Shown piece after piece: positions 1-11,700 of a stretch of 64,000 bases of DNA; positions within the stretch are counted from its first letter, which is position 1; every line of letters begins with the position of its first letter. Origin of the DNA: Panicum virgatum (taxonomy: Eukaryota > Streptophyta > Magnoliopsida > Poales > Poaceae); the NCBI RefSeq assembly GCF_016808335.1, contig NC_053146.1:7665015-7729014 (forward strand), in the 5' to 3' direction. The position numbers and the translations under genes are program-made. The notes beneath the pieces are model-generated. The model searched no databases, had not been told where the DNA came from, and saw only the letters and a list, made by a program, of their open reading frames with translations.

Positions 1-910
1 AGAAATGTACCCCGCCTCGGGGCGCATCTTGATCCTCCAAAGATCCTCGGGATCGTTGGGGAACTCCGCCACCGCGTACTCCGCCCTCCGGGTGGCGATG
101 TTGCGGGGAAGCAGTTCGGCCGCCGTCCTTGAGCCCGAAGCCTTGACCCCAGGGGTGAGCTTGTAGATCGGCAGGGCCCTCTCCATAAGAGGGATCACCC
201 TCTGCCGGTGGAAGTTAGCGATGATGGCCGCCGCCGTCAACCCCTTCTTCGCCAGATGCGCCAGCGCGTCGGTGAGGACTTCGAGCTTCGCTTATTGCGC
301 TGGGGGCGACAACCCCCAGTCCCACTTCGGTGGTCGCTCCCGGAGCACCCTGTTGGTGAATGCCGGGAGTGCGCCGCTGTAGTTCTGAAGGTAGAACCAC
401 CCTCGACTCCACCCGGCGTTGTTCGTCGTCATATTGTTGGAGATGTAGAGGTTCTTCCGGGAGTGACGCACGTGGAACGTCAGGCCACCAGCGCGCGCGA
501 ACTGCTTCGGTTGGCCCCGTGCGTTCTCGACGAAGAGTTTGCCGCGGAACAAGTGGATCCATAGATCCCAGTGGGCTTCGATGCCGAGGTACCCCTCGCA
601 GACGGCAACGAAGACCACCGCCTGCGAGATGGAGTTAGGGCTAAAGTTATGCAGCTCCGCTCCATAGTACTCGCATAAGGCCCGCATGAACCTGCCGACG
701 GGGACGCCAAAGCCCCGCTCGTGAAGACGCACGAAGATCACAACGAAGCCTTGGGGGCTTCGGCTCGGTCTCCTCTGGCAGCGGGGCGATCCACGCCGGC
801 GCCCCCGAGACGGGGTTCAGCGGCAACAGCCGGTCGGCGACCAACTGCTCCAGAACTGCCACGGTGGCGGAGGACCTCCCCCACGGCAAGGGCTCCTGGA
901 CATCCGACAT
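1..910 (-). pseudogene. Antisense additional ORF, putative gypsy-type transposon domain (PF04195-like)
   Basis: Three adjoining reading frames on the minus strand together give one recognisable protein. It starts near 910 (MSDVQEPLPWGRSSATV), moves to a second frame around 745 (FVRLHERGFGVPVGRFMRAL, then NNAGWSRGWFYL), and to a third frame after a stop near 292 (EVLTDALAHLAKKGLTAAAI, then EDLWRIKMRPEAGYIS at the edge). These are hallmark segments of the plant domain called putative gypsy type transposon (PF04195), whose function is unknown. Two frame breaks mean this copy is inactive. It lies antisense to the retrotransposon that carries it. The protein continues past base 1. Confidence 0.8.
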
Positions 911-3518
911 CTCTTCGAATCGCGAGGGAATGTGGGAGTGAAGGCTCCGGGATGGCTAAGGTGCTCTCTCTCTCTCTCTCTCTTTCCTCTTCCTCCTTTC
1001 GCTCTTGGCAGCGGGCTCAGGATGCAGGGGAGATGGAGGGGGCAAGGTGAGATGAAAGCAAATAGCCATGTGAGCCCAATCAACCCCTTTTCTCTTCGTT
1101 TTTATTCACCGCGCCGGGCGGGTCCGCCGCCACAGCCCGAATCTACCGCATTGAATGCGGTAGATTTTGCTGTCGCTGACTGCTGGGCCCCACGATCGCG
1201 GAGTCCCACACGCGCACAGCAATAACTGCAGCACGGTAACCGGCGGGCGCGACACGACTGTTGCACTACCCCATTCGTCGGCCGCCGCCCACGCCGCTTC
1301 GTCTGCCCGAGGCTGCCGCCTGAAAAGGCGCGCCCGCACCGCACCGCACGAATCGGGCCACGTCGCCCACAACCAGCGGAAGACCCACGCGCACGACTCG
1401 CGACTCCGCGCCGTTCTCGAATCACGACGGAATATTCCTCTCGGGGGTTCTCTACCCTCGAAGGAATCGCATTCCAAGGCCTTACTGATCAGGGGTTCGA
1501 AGTCTGGCCTGTCGGGGGTTCGCCAGGCGCCCCAGATCGCCAGAGTCAGGGACTGCAGGGATGTGCCGTACAAGATACCCTCGAACGCGGAGTTCGAGAC
1601 ATCCTACGCAGTGTTCAAGGCCAGTCGAGAGTGCCTAGAAGGGGGATCCCATCGAGGGAGAGCATCGAGCCCTCGGATCCTATCGGACGGATCCGAGCCC
1701 CGCCAAGCGAACCCTCGCAAGCACTCTATGAGACGTGTCCATGGACCACGAGCCGACCCTTATCGAACGGGGCACGGACGTCCGCTTGAACTACCCGCTA
1801 ACAGCTCACTGAAGCAGCCATAGCTCGCGGCCCAGGCATGGGTAGCATGGTGCGCTTCACCCCTCCTCCCTGCGGAAGGGCGACGAGGGTCGTAATCGAA
1901 GTCGAGGGTCCCCCCGAACGCCTTTACACATGCCTGGGTTCGGGGGCTCCTCGCACATCACGGCTCAAGCCGCACCCTCGAATAAGTCGACGGCCGTGGA
2001 TTGTGAAGCTCCGCGTTTCTAACCAAAGTCCCCTACTATTAACGCGCACCTGCCTGATGGTCAACCTGAACGACGGGTCGCTGTACCAGCACTGAAAATG
2101 CCGAGGCCGGCTGAAAGAGTGCCGATGCCGGCTGAAAAAGACGCTGGACAGCCACCCCAGTTAAGCAACCCAGCGGGATGACGTTTATAGCCCTTGGACG
2201 AGCACAAACTCTCCTCCAAGGCCTCGGGGGCTACACCCGCGGGTGCGCTGACGCGCCCCCACGGAGGAAACTTCAAACATATTCGAGGACTGTAACCCTC
2301 TGTACATCCCTATACCCTCGGTCATCCTCCCCGTAAAGGAGAAAGGGACTTTATTGCTCGATGCAAATAGAGATTACAAAGGGTTACCGGCGCAAAGCCG
2401 TCGAAAAGTACAAACATGTTGCCACTTGCGTGGCAATTTTCCCTGTCTTGGGGAGGAGCAAGCGACGAAGAAAGGCACCAAGCCCCTGGCTGATGCGACG
2501 GCCAGGCTGCTAGGGATGCGAGGAACAGCCCCCAGACCTCACGGGTCCAGCGGGTTGCTCTCCTCGCAAGCTTTCTTCTATCATCTCCTCCACCGAAGAC
2601 CATGCGGGGGGTCGAGCTAGCGGACAACACCCTCCACACCGTCTCCCCGAGAGCAACCTTATTGCCGGAGGGGACGATGCGAAGAACAGCCACCGGACCG
2701 GGCACCAGCGCCATGGTCAGGCGTCTCCATCCCCCTTCAGGCTAGGGGACATTGCAGGAGCAGGACCCCACAGGCCCAATACTCTTCTGCTAACCCCACT
2801 GGAGCTGAGGGATGGTGCGCACGTCCTCTCCGGTCTTCCCCCGCCGATCGCAAGCATTCTTCTAGCACCAGAGCCTAAAAAAGCCAGGCCACCCCATCTG
2901 GGGGCCGGTCACGAAAGGCAAAGGAAAACATTACGAGACTTAGGCAATGCTAGAAAAAAGAGCAGGGAAGTTGGAGAGAAAAGGGAATCCCACGACCCCT
3001 ATTTATAGCTGCGCCGGGCACCAAGCTCCAAGCCTGCCGAAGGGCGGAGGTTTGGACCGCCCGTGACGACGCGGCCTCCCACGAGCGGAAGATACCCTCG
3101 GTTACCGTGCCGAGATGCGACCGAACAAAATAAAGCGAAGCTGAGCCCCTGGACGCTAAGCGGCGCAGCATCGGCTCAGGCCGACCGCCCTCGAACGGCG
3201 CGCCACAAGGCAACCAGGGAAAGCGGGGCCAGAGCCCTGAGCGCAGGACAGCGCGATGAAAGCGCCAGTTGCCGAGCAGCAGGCGCCATCGTCGCCCTGA
3301 CCCCCTCAGCGTACGAACACGTCTTGTCCCATGAACAAACAAACAAAAAGGCGCGCGCCTCGAAGCACTCCCCCCCGCGGGCGCACTACCCCGACCGACG
3401 TGTTGTCACATCCGCCGGGCTGGCGCTCAGGCGTGTCTGGCGGGTGCACGGCATTGACCGATCACGTCAAAGGGGGAAATCGCCGAATCACCCTTTGGGC
3501 GAATCCCTTGACTCGACC
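911..3518. other. Non-coding internal region between antisense ORF and 3' LTR
   Basis: No gene is recognisable here. The stretch is GC-rich, with a CT microsatellite at 964-983 and retroelement-style phrases such as CCTCGGGGGCTACACCCGCG near 2221. Open frames of up to about 218 codons occur on both strands but lack recognisable domains and look like chance open frames in GC-rich DNA. Such long non-coding stretches before the 3' LTR are usual in Tat-type elements. Confidence 0.55.
964..983. repeat. (CT)n microsatellite
   Basis: About ten CT dinucleotides in a row followed by pyrimidine-rich sequence, inside the retrotransposon just upstream of the antisense ORF start. Confidence 0.85.
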
Positions 3519-3535
3519 AAAGCCTCGGGGGCTAC
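3519..3535 (+). other. Polypurine-tract-like site of the Gypsy element
   Basis: The segment AAAGCCTCGGGGGCTAC directly abuts the LTR start. A G-rich tract at this place primes plus-strand DNA synthesis in LTR retrotransposons, and here it fixes the element's orientation. Confidence 0.6.
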
Positions 3536-3719
3536 TGTCGGGTATCACGATTAGGAACACCCTAATCGGGGTACTCAGATCGCTTTAAAAACGCAAACAC
3601 ATGTTAAGGCAACTGGGCCCACGAAGGCCCACGGCCTCCTTTCAATCTGGAAGAAAGAAAAGGACTCAAAGAAGCCCAGCATGCGGCCCGTTCGCACCCC
3701 CCTCGGACCCGCGGGGCGA

Positions 3720-3890
3720 TCTCCGCCTCGCTCGAGGGCTCCCATCGAGACCCTCGACTGCGCCCCGCATATCCGCCTCGCTCGAGGGTAGCGAATCTAC
3801 CCTCGAGCGGGCAAACCATCTCCGCCTCGCTCGAGGGTAGCGAACCTACCCTCGAGTGACCACCTCATCTCTGCCTCGCTCGAGGCCACC
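3720..3890. repeat. Tandem ~50-bp repeats in the LTR
   Basis: The phrase TCCGCCTCGCTCGAGG recurs at about 3721, 3772, 3821 and 3870 (last copy slightly changed), a period near 50 bp. The two middle units each contain an inverted pair, CTCGAGGGTAG and CTACCCTCGAG. Repeats in the U3 part of an LTR often carry promoter elements; that role is inferred here. Confidence 0.8.
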
Positions 3891-4636
3891 CCTCGGCATA
3901 AGGGACAAACAGCCCTGCCGCTCACCCGCTCATCGTACGAAGGCATTAAAGGCCAACCACTCCTCCACGGCACCCAGAACAGACGGTGTCAGGCCGTCAT
4001 TCCTCACAGTGGCAGTGACCGGGGTCCCATCCGCCAACTCCCGTCACTCCGGTCACTGCTCCGCCATCCCGGGTGCTGTGGCAACACTGTGGGGCCTGCG
4101 ACGCGGGACGGGACACGCTCGGCACTGCTCCCGTTACTATTCTGCCAACCCCGGCCGTCCGGACCCGCCTCCTGCTTGGGAAGGGGTCCGGCGACGTCAC
4201 GTGCCCCTCCAGAAAGGGGCGCTCAGCACACACAGATGGAGTCCCGGATCTCCCCCCTCGAGGTGTCCGGGACCTCCACGTGTCTTCCGGAACTCCTAGT
4301 GTGCGCGCCCGCTCTCCGACCAGGGGGTCCGGGACCGCCGCGTGCCCCGCTACCGCGGGTGCATGCAAGATCCTGACCTGCAGGGCCCAAAGAACGCCAC
4401 CGCGCCGCATATGGAAGACCGTACACCCAACAGCGACGACCACACCGCCTGCAGGGGCTGGTAGGACGCCGGCGCGATCTCCGTAGAACCAAGGACGATA
4501 TCCAGGACGACTGCCACGTCCGACGCCATGCCCCACAGTGTACATCCTACTGTGTTCGACTACTGTACCCCCGCGATTCGGGGGAAATTGACGATTTCCA
4601 TACTCCCCTGCTCATGTACACCGCCCTCTTTCTGAC

Positions 4637-4643
4637 TATAAAG
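4637..4643 (+). promoter_or_regulatory. TATA box in LTR
   Basis: TATAAAG followed by G-rich sequence, about 385 bp before the LTR end. The position suits the U3/R border of a long LTR. Transcription start is inferred, not seen. Confidence 0.6.
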
Positions 4644-5115
4644 GGGGGAGGCGGGCTTCCTTTAAGGAGGCTCTGACTTCTTTTTTGGACGTTCTAGACA
4701 TCAGCGACCACAGTCACCCACACTCGCGATCATCGTCGCCTCTCAGCACCACTGAGCACACACCTCAACCGACTCCTCTTCTAGCAGAGACTTGGGAGCC
4801 TTCCTCCCTCTCTCGCCTTGCTTGTACCCCCTACTACAAGCACTCCAGGTGCAAGATAATACAGTGCCCTCGCACAACCCCTTTGCTGGACGTACGGCCC
4901 CGTGGCCGAAACCAGGATAAACCCGTGCGTTACTGTGTTGCCTCTTGCATCAACATTTGGGACGAGGAAACACGCAGCATTTACTAGTTGGGATCCGGGC
5001 CCCCGGGTCGGGACACCGACAAGTGTATAATCACGTCCTAATTAGGCTCATTAGATTCGTCTCACGATTTACAGTCCATTTGTATAATGTGATTTATTTT
5101 TCGACTATATTTAGC

Positions 5116-5270
5116 AGGGGCGAAGCCACGTTGGGCTTGCCGAGTGCATGTGCACCAGGGGAAAAACAAAGATTCAATGGTTAACATCTAAATTTTCCAC
5201 GGAATGAGATTTTTTTAGACGTGTATACTGAGGTGTGCACTCGGGTCCACTATGCTCTAGCTTCGCCCTA
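5116..5270. mobile_element. Small MITE-like element with AGGG(G)CGAAGC ends
   Basis: The left end reads AGGGGCGAAGCCA and the right end TAGCTTCGCCCTA, which are inverted copies of each other apart from a few bases. The element is about 155 bp with no coding capacity. The superfamily and target duplication are not clear. The flank at 5030-5100 (CCTAATTAGGCTCATTAG and on) resembles pieces of other common grass MITEs. Confidence 0.45.
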
Positions 5271-5431
5271 CACTATACAAGCAATTTACAAAAATTTTGC
5301 GTTTTGTGTTTACACCATCTAAACACGGCCTAATGCTACTGCTTATATACGAGATCTTCAGCCGTCCCAAGATCCGAGTACGCGTAGACGTGGAAAAAAA
5401 AAAGCGTGGAATGGATCAGCACAAGAAAATC

Positions 5432-5438
5432 TATAAAA
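5432..5438 (+). promoter_or_regulatory. Probable TATA box of the VAMP72 gene
   Basis: TATAAAA lies 293 bp upstream of the VAMP start codon and is followed by a pyrimidine-rich leader near 5540-5640. The spacing implies a 5' UTR of roughly 250 bases. This is a sequence-only prediction. Confidence 0.45.
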
Positions 5439-5724
5439 CTGGTCAAACTAGGAAACTAGGAGCTCACCCCCGTAAAATCACTACGCTCCGAGGACCAATT
5501 CGCAAAAAAACCCGCGTCCCTACGACCCTACCCACCCCGAATTCGATTTCTTCCTACCCTTTTCCTTTCCACGCGCACCACCATCCCCCAAGGCCCCCCA
5601 TTCCCCCCTCCTCCACCCGCTCCCCCACATCCGCACCACCTCCGGCGAGCTCTCCACCGGCGGCAGCGGAAGAGCGGGGGTCTGATCCCAGGAGGCGAAG
5701 GAGCAGCGGAGCCGAGCGGAGGCC

Positions 5725-8700
5725 ATGGGGCAGCAGCAGTTGATCTACGCGTTCGTGGCGCGGGGCACGGTGGTGCTGGCCGAGTACACCGAGTTCACCG
5801 GCAACTTCACCACCATCGCGGCCCAGTGCCTGCAGAAGCTCCCGGCCAGCAACAACAAGTTCACCTACAACTGCGACGGCCACACCTTCAACTACCTCGT
5901 CGAGGACGGATTCAGTGAGTAGCTTCTCTCCTTCCCTCCCCTGTCGCTCCGATCCGCTCGGTTCCGCCTGGATCTGCGCCGCCCCCGGCTCGATTCAGGG
6001 TTTTCCGCGCGACCACGCGTAGATCTCGCGGGGTTCGCTCGATCCGCTCGGTGGGGTCAGCTTTGGGTTAGATTTGACGGTTGCTTCGAGGCTAATCTGA
6101 GTCACGCGTGGTTGATTCTTAGGCTTAGCAATCCTAGGAGCTGTTTGGACTCCATTTTGAGTTTAGATGTGTTTTTTTCGGAGGGTCCGGAGTCGCTGTA
6201 AATGCTATTTTTAGGTCCCCCGGATATTTCTATGTATGATTGCATGGCACACGGCAGCAGAAAATATTGGCTCGTGTGGTGTGTTTTGTATATTGTCAAG
6301 GTCTGTATCATCCTGTATTTTAGCAAACGCTATCACATTTTTTGGGGGTTTTCTGGGTTCTGGGCAATGCTACAATTTGCCGGGTGTCTTGTGATGCCTT
6401 CGGTGAGGGATAAAGGCACTGATAATGCGTATCAGATGAAATGAAACTTGGAATAAGCTTCCACTTTTCCGTTTCTATTGGTGGTGGTGTTTAGCTAGAT
6501 TGTATTTTTATTTGGTTGTCCCTTTGTTCTTAAATATATGATGTTTAGGACAAGCAAATTGGTATCATTTTTTAACTGACTAGATTGTCATAAACGTCAT
6601 GTATTTAAGGATGAATCTGGTTAATATAAGAGGTTTCTGCCTGTTAGGTGATAAATGCTGTAATAGCAAGTTCCTAGTGCCTGATATGACTTAGATGCCC
6701 TGTCCCTATTTTAATAGTGTTGATCCCCGCAATCAAGGGCCAGGTAAGCAACCTGGTCACCTTCCTCTCCCTCTCCTTAGCTCTAAGGTAGAAGAAGAGC
6801 TGAGCTCTTCTGCACACACATACACTCTACTGTCTGCTCTCTGCGCTGGCTGAGAGCTGAACACTAGAATGTGGCAAGAATGAACTGCCTTTTCTCATTG
6901 CATTACATTCATATTTATACACCATTGCTACCTACTCTAAGGTGCTACTAGTTATGGCTAATAACTTCTATCACTATCTGAACATTAGTGGCCTAGAGCC
7001 ATAAGTCAACAAAGGCTGCAAGTCAACAAAGGCTGCTAGCAAACTGCAGACTTCCTTGACCAAAATCAGAAAAGGGACAGTTGCAGATTAAGTCTTACAT
7101 TACTTCCCATAATCCTACTGCTTAGCCCTGGACCTCATCCATGCTGATCATCTTCCTCAATTCCGAGAACCGAAGACGCCCGAGCGACTTGGTGAGGATG
7201 TCAGCGAGTTGCCGTCCGGTGTCGACGAACTCGATGACAAGGTGCCCCCCATCGACGCAGTCCCGAAGAAAATGGGACTTCACATCGATATGCTTGCTTC
7301 GGTCGTGAAAGACGGGGTTCTTTGCCAGCGCAATGGCCGGCTGGTTGTCCACCTTGAGTGCTGGCGGGCGAGCTTCAACGCCAGTGAGCTCACCCAACAG
7401 CCGGCGCAGCCAAACGACTTGGCATGCCGTGGTGGCCGTTGCAATGTACTCCGATTCACAGGTTGACAGCGCCACCACCTTCTGCTTCAGTGACTGCCAA
7501 GCCACCGGTGCGGTTCCAAGGGAGACGAGCACACCTGTGGTGCTCTTCCGTCCATCCACATCTCCAGCCATGTCCGCATCGCTGAATGACGTCAGCTGAA
7601 GCCCGCCGTGCCTGGGGAAGACGACGCCCATGTCCAGAGATCCCTGGACGTAGCGCAGCACCCGCTTGACTGCTGTCCAGTGGTCCTCCCGCGGGTCTTC
7701 GAGGAAACGGCTCACATACCCGACTGCGAACGTGATGTCCGGCCGCGTATGCGTCAGCCACCGCAGCCCGCCGATGATGCTCCGGTAACGCGTTGCGTCC
7801 ACCCTCACCGCCGTGCTGTTCTTAGACAGCTTGATCCGCTCCTCCATCGGCGTCGCCATGGGCTTGCAGCCCGTCATCCCGGCCTGCTCCAACAGCTTGA
7901 GCGCATAGGCGCGCTGGCCCAGCGCGATGGAGTCCCTCCCCTGCTTTATCTCGATGCCGAGGTAGTAGGAGAGTGCGCCGAGATTGCTCATTTTGAAACG
8001 AGCCGCCATCTCGCATTTGAACGCTTCAATGTCCTGCGCCCGAGCTCCGGTGACGATCAGGTCGTCCACGTACACGCCGACGATGAGCTCTTCTGGCGCC
8101 CGTCGTCGTGTGTACAGCGCATGCTCGGTGGCGCAGCGTGCGAACCCAAGCTCACCCATGGTGGTGTCGAGCTTGGCGTTCCACGCCCTGGGAGCTTGGC
8201 GCAGCCCATACAGAGCCTTCCGCAGCCGGAGCACCTTGTGCTCTACCCCCGGCACCGCGAAGCCCGGCGCCTGCTTGACGTAGACCTTCTCCTCCAGGTC
8301 GCCGTTCAAGAACGCCGATTTGACGTCGAGGTGATGGACCTGCCAGTCCTTTGCCGCCGCAAGAGCTAGCAGCAACCGCACCGACTCCATCCGAGCCACC
8401 GGTGCGAACACCTCCTCGAAATCAATCCCTTCACGCTGCACAAAACCACGGGCAACGAGCCTTGTGCTTGACAATGGCGCCGCGCTCGTCCCGCTTTACC
8501 TTGTAGACCCATTTCAGGCCAATCGGCCGGCATCCCGCCGGCGGATCGACCAGCTCCCAGGTGCGGTTGTCCTCGATTGACCGCATCTCCTCCATCATGG
8601 CCTTCCGCCAGTCCGTGTCACGCTCCGCAACCGCGAACGTGGCCGGCTCCTCCGCGCTCATGAGCATGAGCTCTGGATCGGTGAGACGCGAGGCCAGCCC

Positions 8701-11700
8701 CGGCAGCTCTGCATCACCGATGACGTCGTCCACTCGCCTGAATCGGAGCTCCTCTCCGTCGTGGTAGGCATCCACGAACTCCGAGTAGGAGGACGGGGGG
8801 ATGCGAACTCAGGATCCGCCGCCGCTGTCGGGGTCCCCTGTTCTGGAAAAACAGGGGAGGCTGGGGACGCTGAACTCGCCGCGCCAGGACTTGGCGGAAC
8901 CTTAGCTGTGCCAGGACTTGGAGGCTCCACCGCCTCCGCTTCTGGCTCCTGCGCTGCCTCCTCTGCGCCACTCCGGCGCTCGATCACCAGCTGCTCGACG
9001 ACGAATTCGCCCGTCAAGCCGCCGCCGGACCCCTCTGCTTCCCCTGCCGCGGGTGTGCTCCAACTACATGCCGCCACCTCGTCGAAAATGACATCCCGGG
9101 ACACCACCACCTTCCCCCGGGCTGGGTCGTAGAGCCGATAGGCCTTCGTCCCATCTTCATAGCCCAGGAACACCATCTTGGTGCTCCGATCTTCAAGCTT
9201 CCCAAGGCCTGGCTTGACGGTCTTCACGTGCCCGATGCAGCCGAACGTGCGTAGGTACGAGACGTTTGGCTTACGCCCATACCACACCTGATACGGCGTT
9301 ATCCCCTTCAGGGCCTTGGTCGGTGAGCGGTTCAAGATGAACACCGCCGTGCTCACCGCCTCGCCCCAGAATTCCGCCGGCATCGCCTTCGCCTTCATCA
9401 TCGAGCGTGCCATCCCAACGATGGTTTGATTTCGCCGCTCGACTACGCCATTCTGCTGTGGCAAATATGGTGCCGTCAGTTGATGCGCCACCCCCTCTCC
9501 TGCGCAGTAGCTGGCGAATTCCACCGCTGTGAACTCGCCGCCACGGTCGGTTATGAGGACGCGCAGCCTCTTTCCGGAGTCCGCCTCTGCCCGCGCCTTG
9601 AAGCGCCTGATGGCCTCCGCCGCCTCATCTTTGCTCGTCAGGAGCTGCAGCCACATATACCGACTGCAGTCGTCCACGAGCAGGAGGAAGTATCTCCGAC
9701 CACCATGCGTCGTCGGCGTGATGGGCCCGCACAGGTCCCCGTGGACCAGCTGGAGCACCTCCTGCGCCCGGTACTTGGCCGCCTTTGGGAACGGCAGACG
9801 CCTCTGCTTCCCGGCCAAGCAGCTGTCGCAGAGCTCGTCGACGTGCTTGATCTGCGGCAGCCCGGTCACCATCTTGCCCAGGCGTCCAAGCGCCTCAAAG
9901 CTCAAGTGGCCGAACCTCCCATGCCACAGCCATGGTTCCTCCGTGCATGCCGCCGCGAGACACACCGGCTGCTCCACCTTCAAATCCAGGAGATAAAGCC
10001 GGTTACGGGAACGTGTTACCTTGGCGAGAAGACGCCGTTCCCGGTCCCTGATGCTTAGTACTCCGGCCTTGACGAGCACCTCCGACCCGTGCTCATTCAG
10101 CTGCCCCAAGCTCACAATGTTTGAGCGCAGCTGGGGAATGTAATACACTTCCTGGAGTGCACGGTGCTCGCCGTTGCGGCACTTGAAGAGGACCGTGCCC
10201 TGCCCGCGGATGATGACCCGCGAGCCATCGCCGAACTTGACCGTCCCGGTCTTGCTTTCGTCGAGGTCAGAGAAGGCGGCCCTGCTCCCCGTCATGTGGT
10301 TGCTGGCCCCAGAGTCCAGGTACCACCTCTGCTCCAGCTCGTCGCCGACCGCGCCCAGCAACACCCGCGCCTCTGGCTCGTCAAGGTTGACGGGCTGCGG
10401 CGCAGTCCTCTGCCCCGTGTCCGCCTCCTCTGCTTCGCCATCCTTCAGCGCGCAGTACTGCGCCATCAACAGTGCGTGGTCGTCGTCGCTCTCTTCTTGA
10501 GCTAGGTGGGCCTCCTCCTTCTTCTCTTTCCGCTCCGGGCACTCCTTAGCCCAGTGCCCGATCTTGCCGCACTTGCGGCAGGCATCGGGGTCGAAGTTCT
10601 TCTTTTTCCCCTTCTCGCGCGGATTCCCGCGCGTCTTGTTGCCGCTGGCATACCCGCCGCGGCTTGAGGAGTTCTCCCCGGTCCGCCGCTTCATGCGCGC
10701 ATTCCACTCCTCGGTGAGCAGCAACTTGCCGCTCTCCTGCCTCCGCTCCAGCGGCGCATCAGAACGCCCTTTGGCCAGGCGAAGTCGACCGACGACGTCC
10801 TCGAGCGAGACCTGATCCAGGTCCAAGGTGGCCTCGATTGTAACCGCCATCTGGCTGTACTTGGCCGGGCACGCGCGGAGCAGCTTGCAGACGACGTCGT
10901 CCTCCTCCAACTTCTTCCCCAGCGTTGCCAACTGGCTTGCCAACGACTGGAGTCGGAGCGCAAAGTCCTCCACAGCCTCGCCGTGGCGGAACTTCAGGTC
11001 GTCGAAGTCCCTGCGCAGCTGCTGCGCCTTGGCCCTCTTGGCTCGATTCGAGCCAACTCGGAATGAAGCCAGCATGTCCCACGCCTCCTTCGCCGTCTTC
11101 TTGTTGCTGATGGCCTCGTGGAACTCTGGTGGCGTGGATGACAGCAGTGCGTCCATGGCCTGGACGTCTTCATCCTCTTCTTTGGTGCCGACTTCCACGG
11201 CCGTCCAAAGCTTGCGCGCCTTGAGCCGCCACTTCATCAGCACCACCCACTCGCCATAGTTGGTGCGAGTGAGCTGCGGCCAGTCCCGCGAGCTCGTCTC
11301 CCGCACCGTCCTGATCACAACCTCCGAGACATCCTTCCCCTTGTCGCCTGCACTGGACGCCGGGGAGTTTTCGCCAGCCATCGTTCAACCGCTGGGCTAG
11401 AACGACACCGTACGGCTCTGATGCCACTTGTTGATCCCCGCAATCAAGGGCCAGGTAAGCAACCTGGTCACCTTCCTCTCACCTTCCTCTCCCTCTCCTT
11501 AGCTCTAAGGTAGAAGAAGAGCTCAGCTCTTCTGCACACACATACACTCTGCTGTCTGCTCTCTGCGCTGGTTGAGAGCTGAACACTAGAATGTGGCAAG
11601 AATGAACTGCCTTTTCTCATTGCATTACATTCATATTTATACACCATTGCTACCTACTCTAAGGTGCTACCAGTTATGGCTAATAACTTCTATCACTATC

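Larger units (their letters stand above)
1..5021 (+). mobile_element. Ty3/Gypsy LTR retrotransposon, 3' part only (Tat-like)
   Basis: The element runs off the left edge, so only the region after pol and the 3' LTR are present. Orientation is set by a purine-rich tract ending in CTCGGGGGCTAC just before an LTR that begins TGTCGG and ends CCGACA, and by a TATA box reading on the plus strand inside that LTR. The post-pol region carries a gene on the opposite strand (1-910), an arrangement known from the Tat branch of plant Gypsy elements. The target duplication cannot be checked because the 5' LTR is outside the window; the five bases after the LTR are AGTGT. The lineage is inferred, since no reverse transcriptase is visible here. 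Confidence 0.8.
3536..5021 (+). repeat. 3' LTR of the left Gypsy element
   Basis: The LTR is 1486 bp, starts TGTCGGGTAT and ends GGACACCGACA, giving matching six-base inverted termini (TGTCGG/CCGACA). It contains a tandem-repeat block at 3720-3890 and a TATA box at 4637. No second copy is in the window, so its age cannot be estimated. Confidence 0.8.

Noticed and set aside
1167..1823. 218-codon plus-strand frame inside the left Gypsy element
   Set aside because: No domain and arginine/serine-rich composition. It lies in the non-coding tail of the retrotransposon and overlaps equally open opposite-strand frames.
3720..3890. CRISPR-like regular repeats
   Set aside because: The units are adjacent tandem repeats without unique spacers and lie inside a plant LTR.
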